5,900 nucleotides of DNA, from the NCBI GenBank assembly GCA_005879205.1, contig VBLD01000173.1, positions 1 through 5,900 on the forward strand, in the 5' to 3' direction. The stretch's first letter is position 1. Every line of letters starts with the position of its first letter. The notes beneath the pieces were generated by a model, which saw nothing but the letters and a program-made list of their open reading frames with translations, did not search any database and was not told where the DNA came from. Below, piece by piece: positions 5,800 through 5,900 of the stretch. The position numbers and the translations under genes were made by a program. This stretch comes from Deltaproteobacteria bacterium (GTDB lineage: Bacteria; Desulfobacterota; Binatia; DP-6).

Positions 5800-5900
5800 G
5801 ACTATCCGCGTATCGCTCCGAGCGCGATCCTCAATACCCCTTCACCCCTTCGCGTCCATGCATGGCGGCCGAAACGGGGGAGGCCGGGCGCCCTCGATGG
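5800..5900 (-). promoter_or_regulatory. Upstream region of the sensor kinase with tandem repeat
   Basis: Two perfect head-to-tail copies of an 8-mer, ACCCCTTC on the + strand (5836-5843 and 5844-5851), read GAAGGGGT twice towards the kinase. Close by, a minus-strand TTGAGG (5829-5834) could be a -35 box, but no good -10 box follows at 16-18 bp. CCATGCATGG (5856-5865) is a perfect 10-bp palindrome. The paired repeat and palindrome could be regulator binding sites, which is inference. A + strand frame from ATG 5862 (MAAETGEAGRPRW) is open to the window edge and could be a divergent gene start, but it is too short to judge. Confidence 0.3.

Overview
The window is high-GC bacterial DNA with tightly packed genes. 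The codon bias, the paired acyl-CoA dehydrogenases and the short leader-poor starts suit an uncultured high-GC lineage such as Binatota, Rokubacteria, Myxococcota or an actinobacterium. I cannot place it more narrowly from sequence alone. No rRNA, tRNA, CRISPR array or insertion sequence is visible.

Left block (1-800) looks accessory. On the + strand there is a decayed ParD/ParE-like toxin-antitoxin pair. The antitoxin reads well only if a one-base frameshift near position 141 is repaired, and it appears internally shortened. The toxin keeps only about its first 28 residues. Its remnant runs into the 3' end of a convergent, intact gamma-glutamylcyclotransferase-fold gene (378-800, - strand). 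Third-position GC in that gene is clearly lower than in the genes to the right.

Middle block: after a 268-bp gap with no convincing gene, a GNAT-family N-acetyltransferase (1069-1569, +) starts with GTG. A TTGACT/CATAGT promoter sits so close that the mRNA is probably leaderless. A short spacer (1570-1705) holds what may be remnants of a deleted gene. Next come two acyl-CoA dehydrogenase genes (1706-2899 and 2896-4032, +) overlapping by four bases (GTGA). Active-site features are split between them: the first has the candidate catalytic glutamate but no recognisable REQFG FAD motif, and the second has REQFG but no glutamate. This is what an obligate hetero-oligomeric dehydrogenase would show, like the alpha2beta2 FadE pairs of mycobacterial steroid catabolism. 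The substrate is unknown.

Right block: convergent with the dehydrogenases is a membrane-anchored hybrid sensor kinase (4078-5799, -) with PAS, HisKA, HATPase and receiver domains. The residue that should be the phospho-accepting histidine is aspartate (S-D-E-L-R-T-P), although the ATPase boxes and the receiver look intact. This is the most unusual feature of the window. The last 101 bases are its upstream region, with a tandem 8-bp repeat and a 10-bp palindrome.
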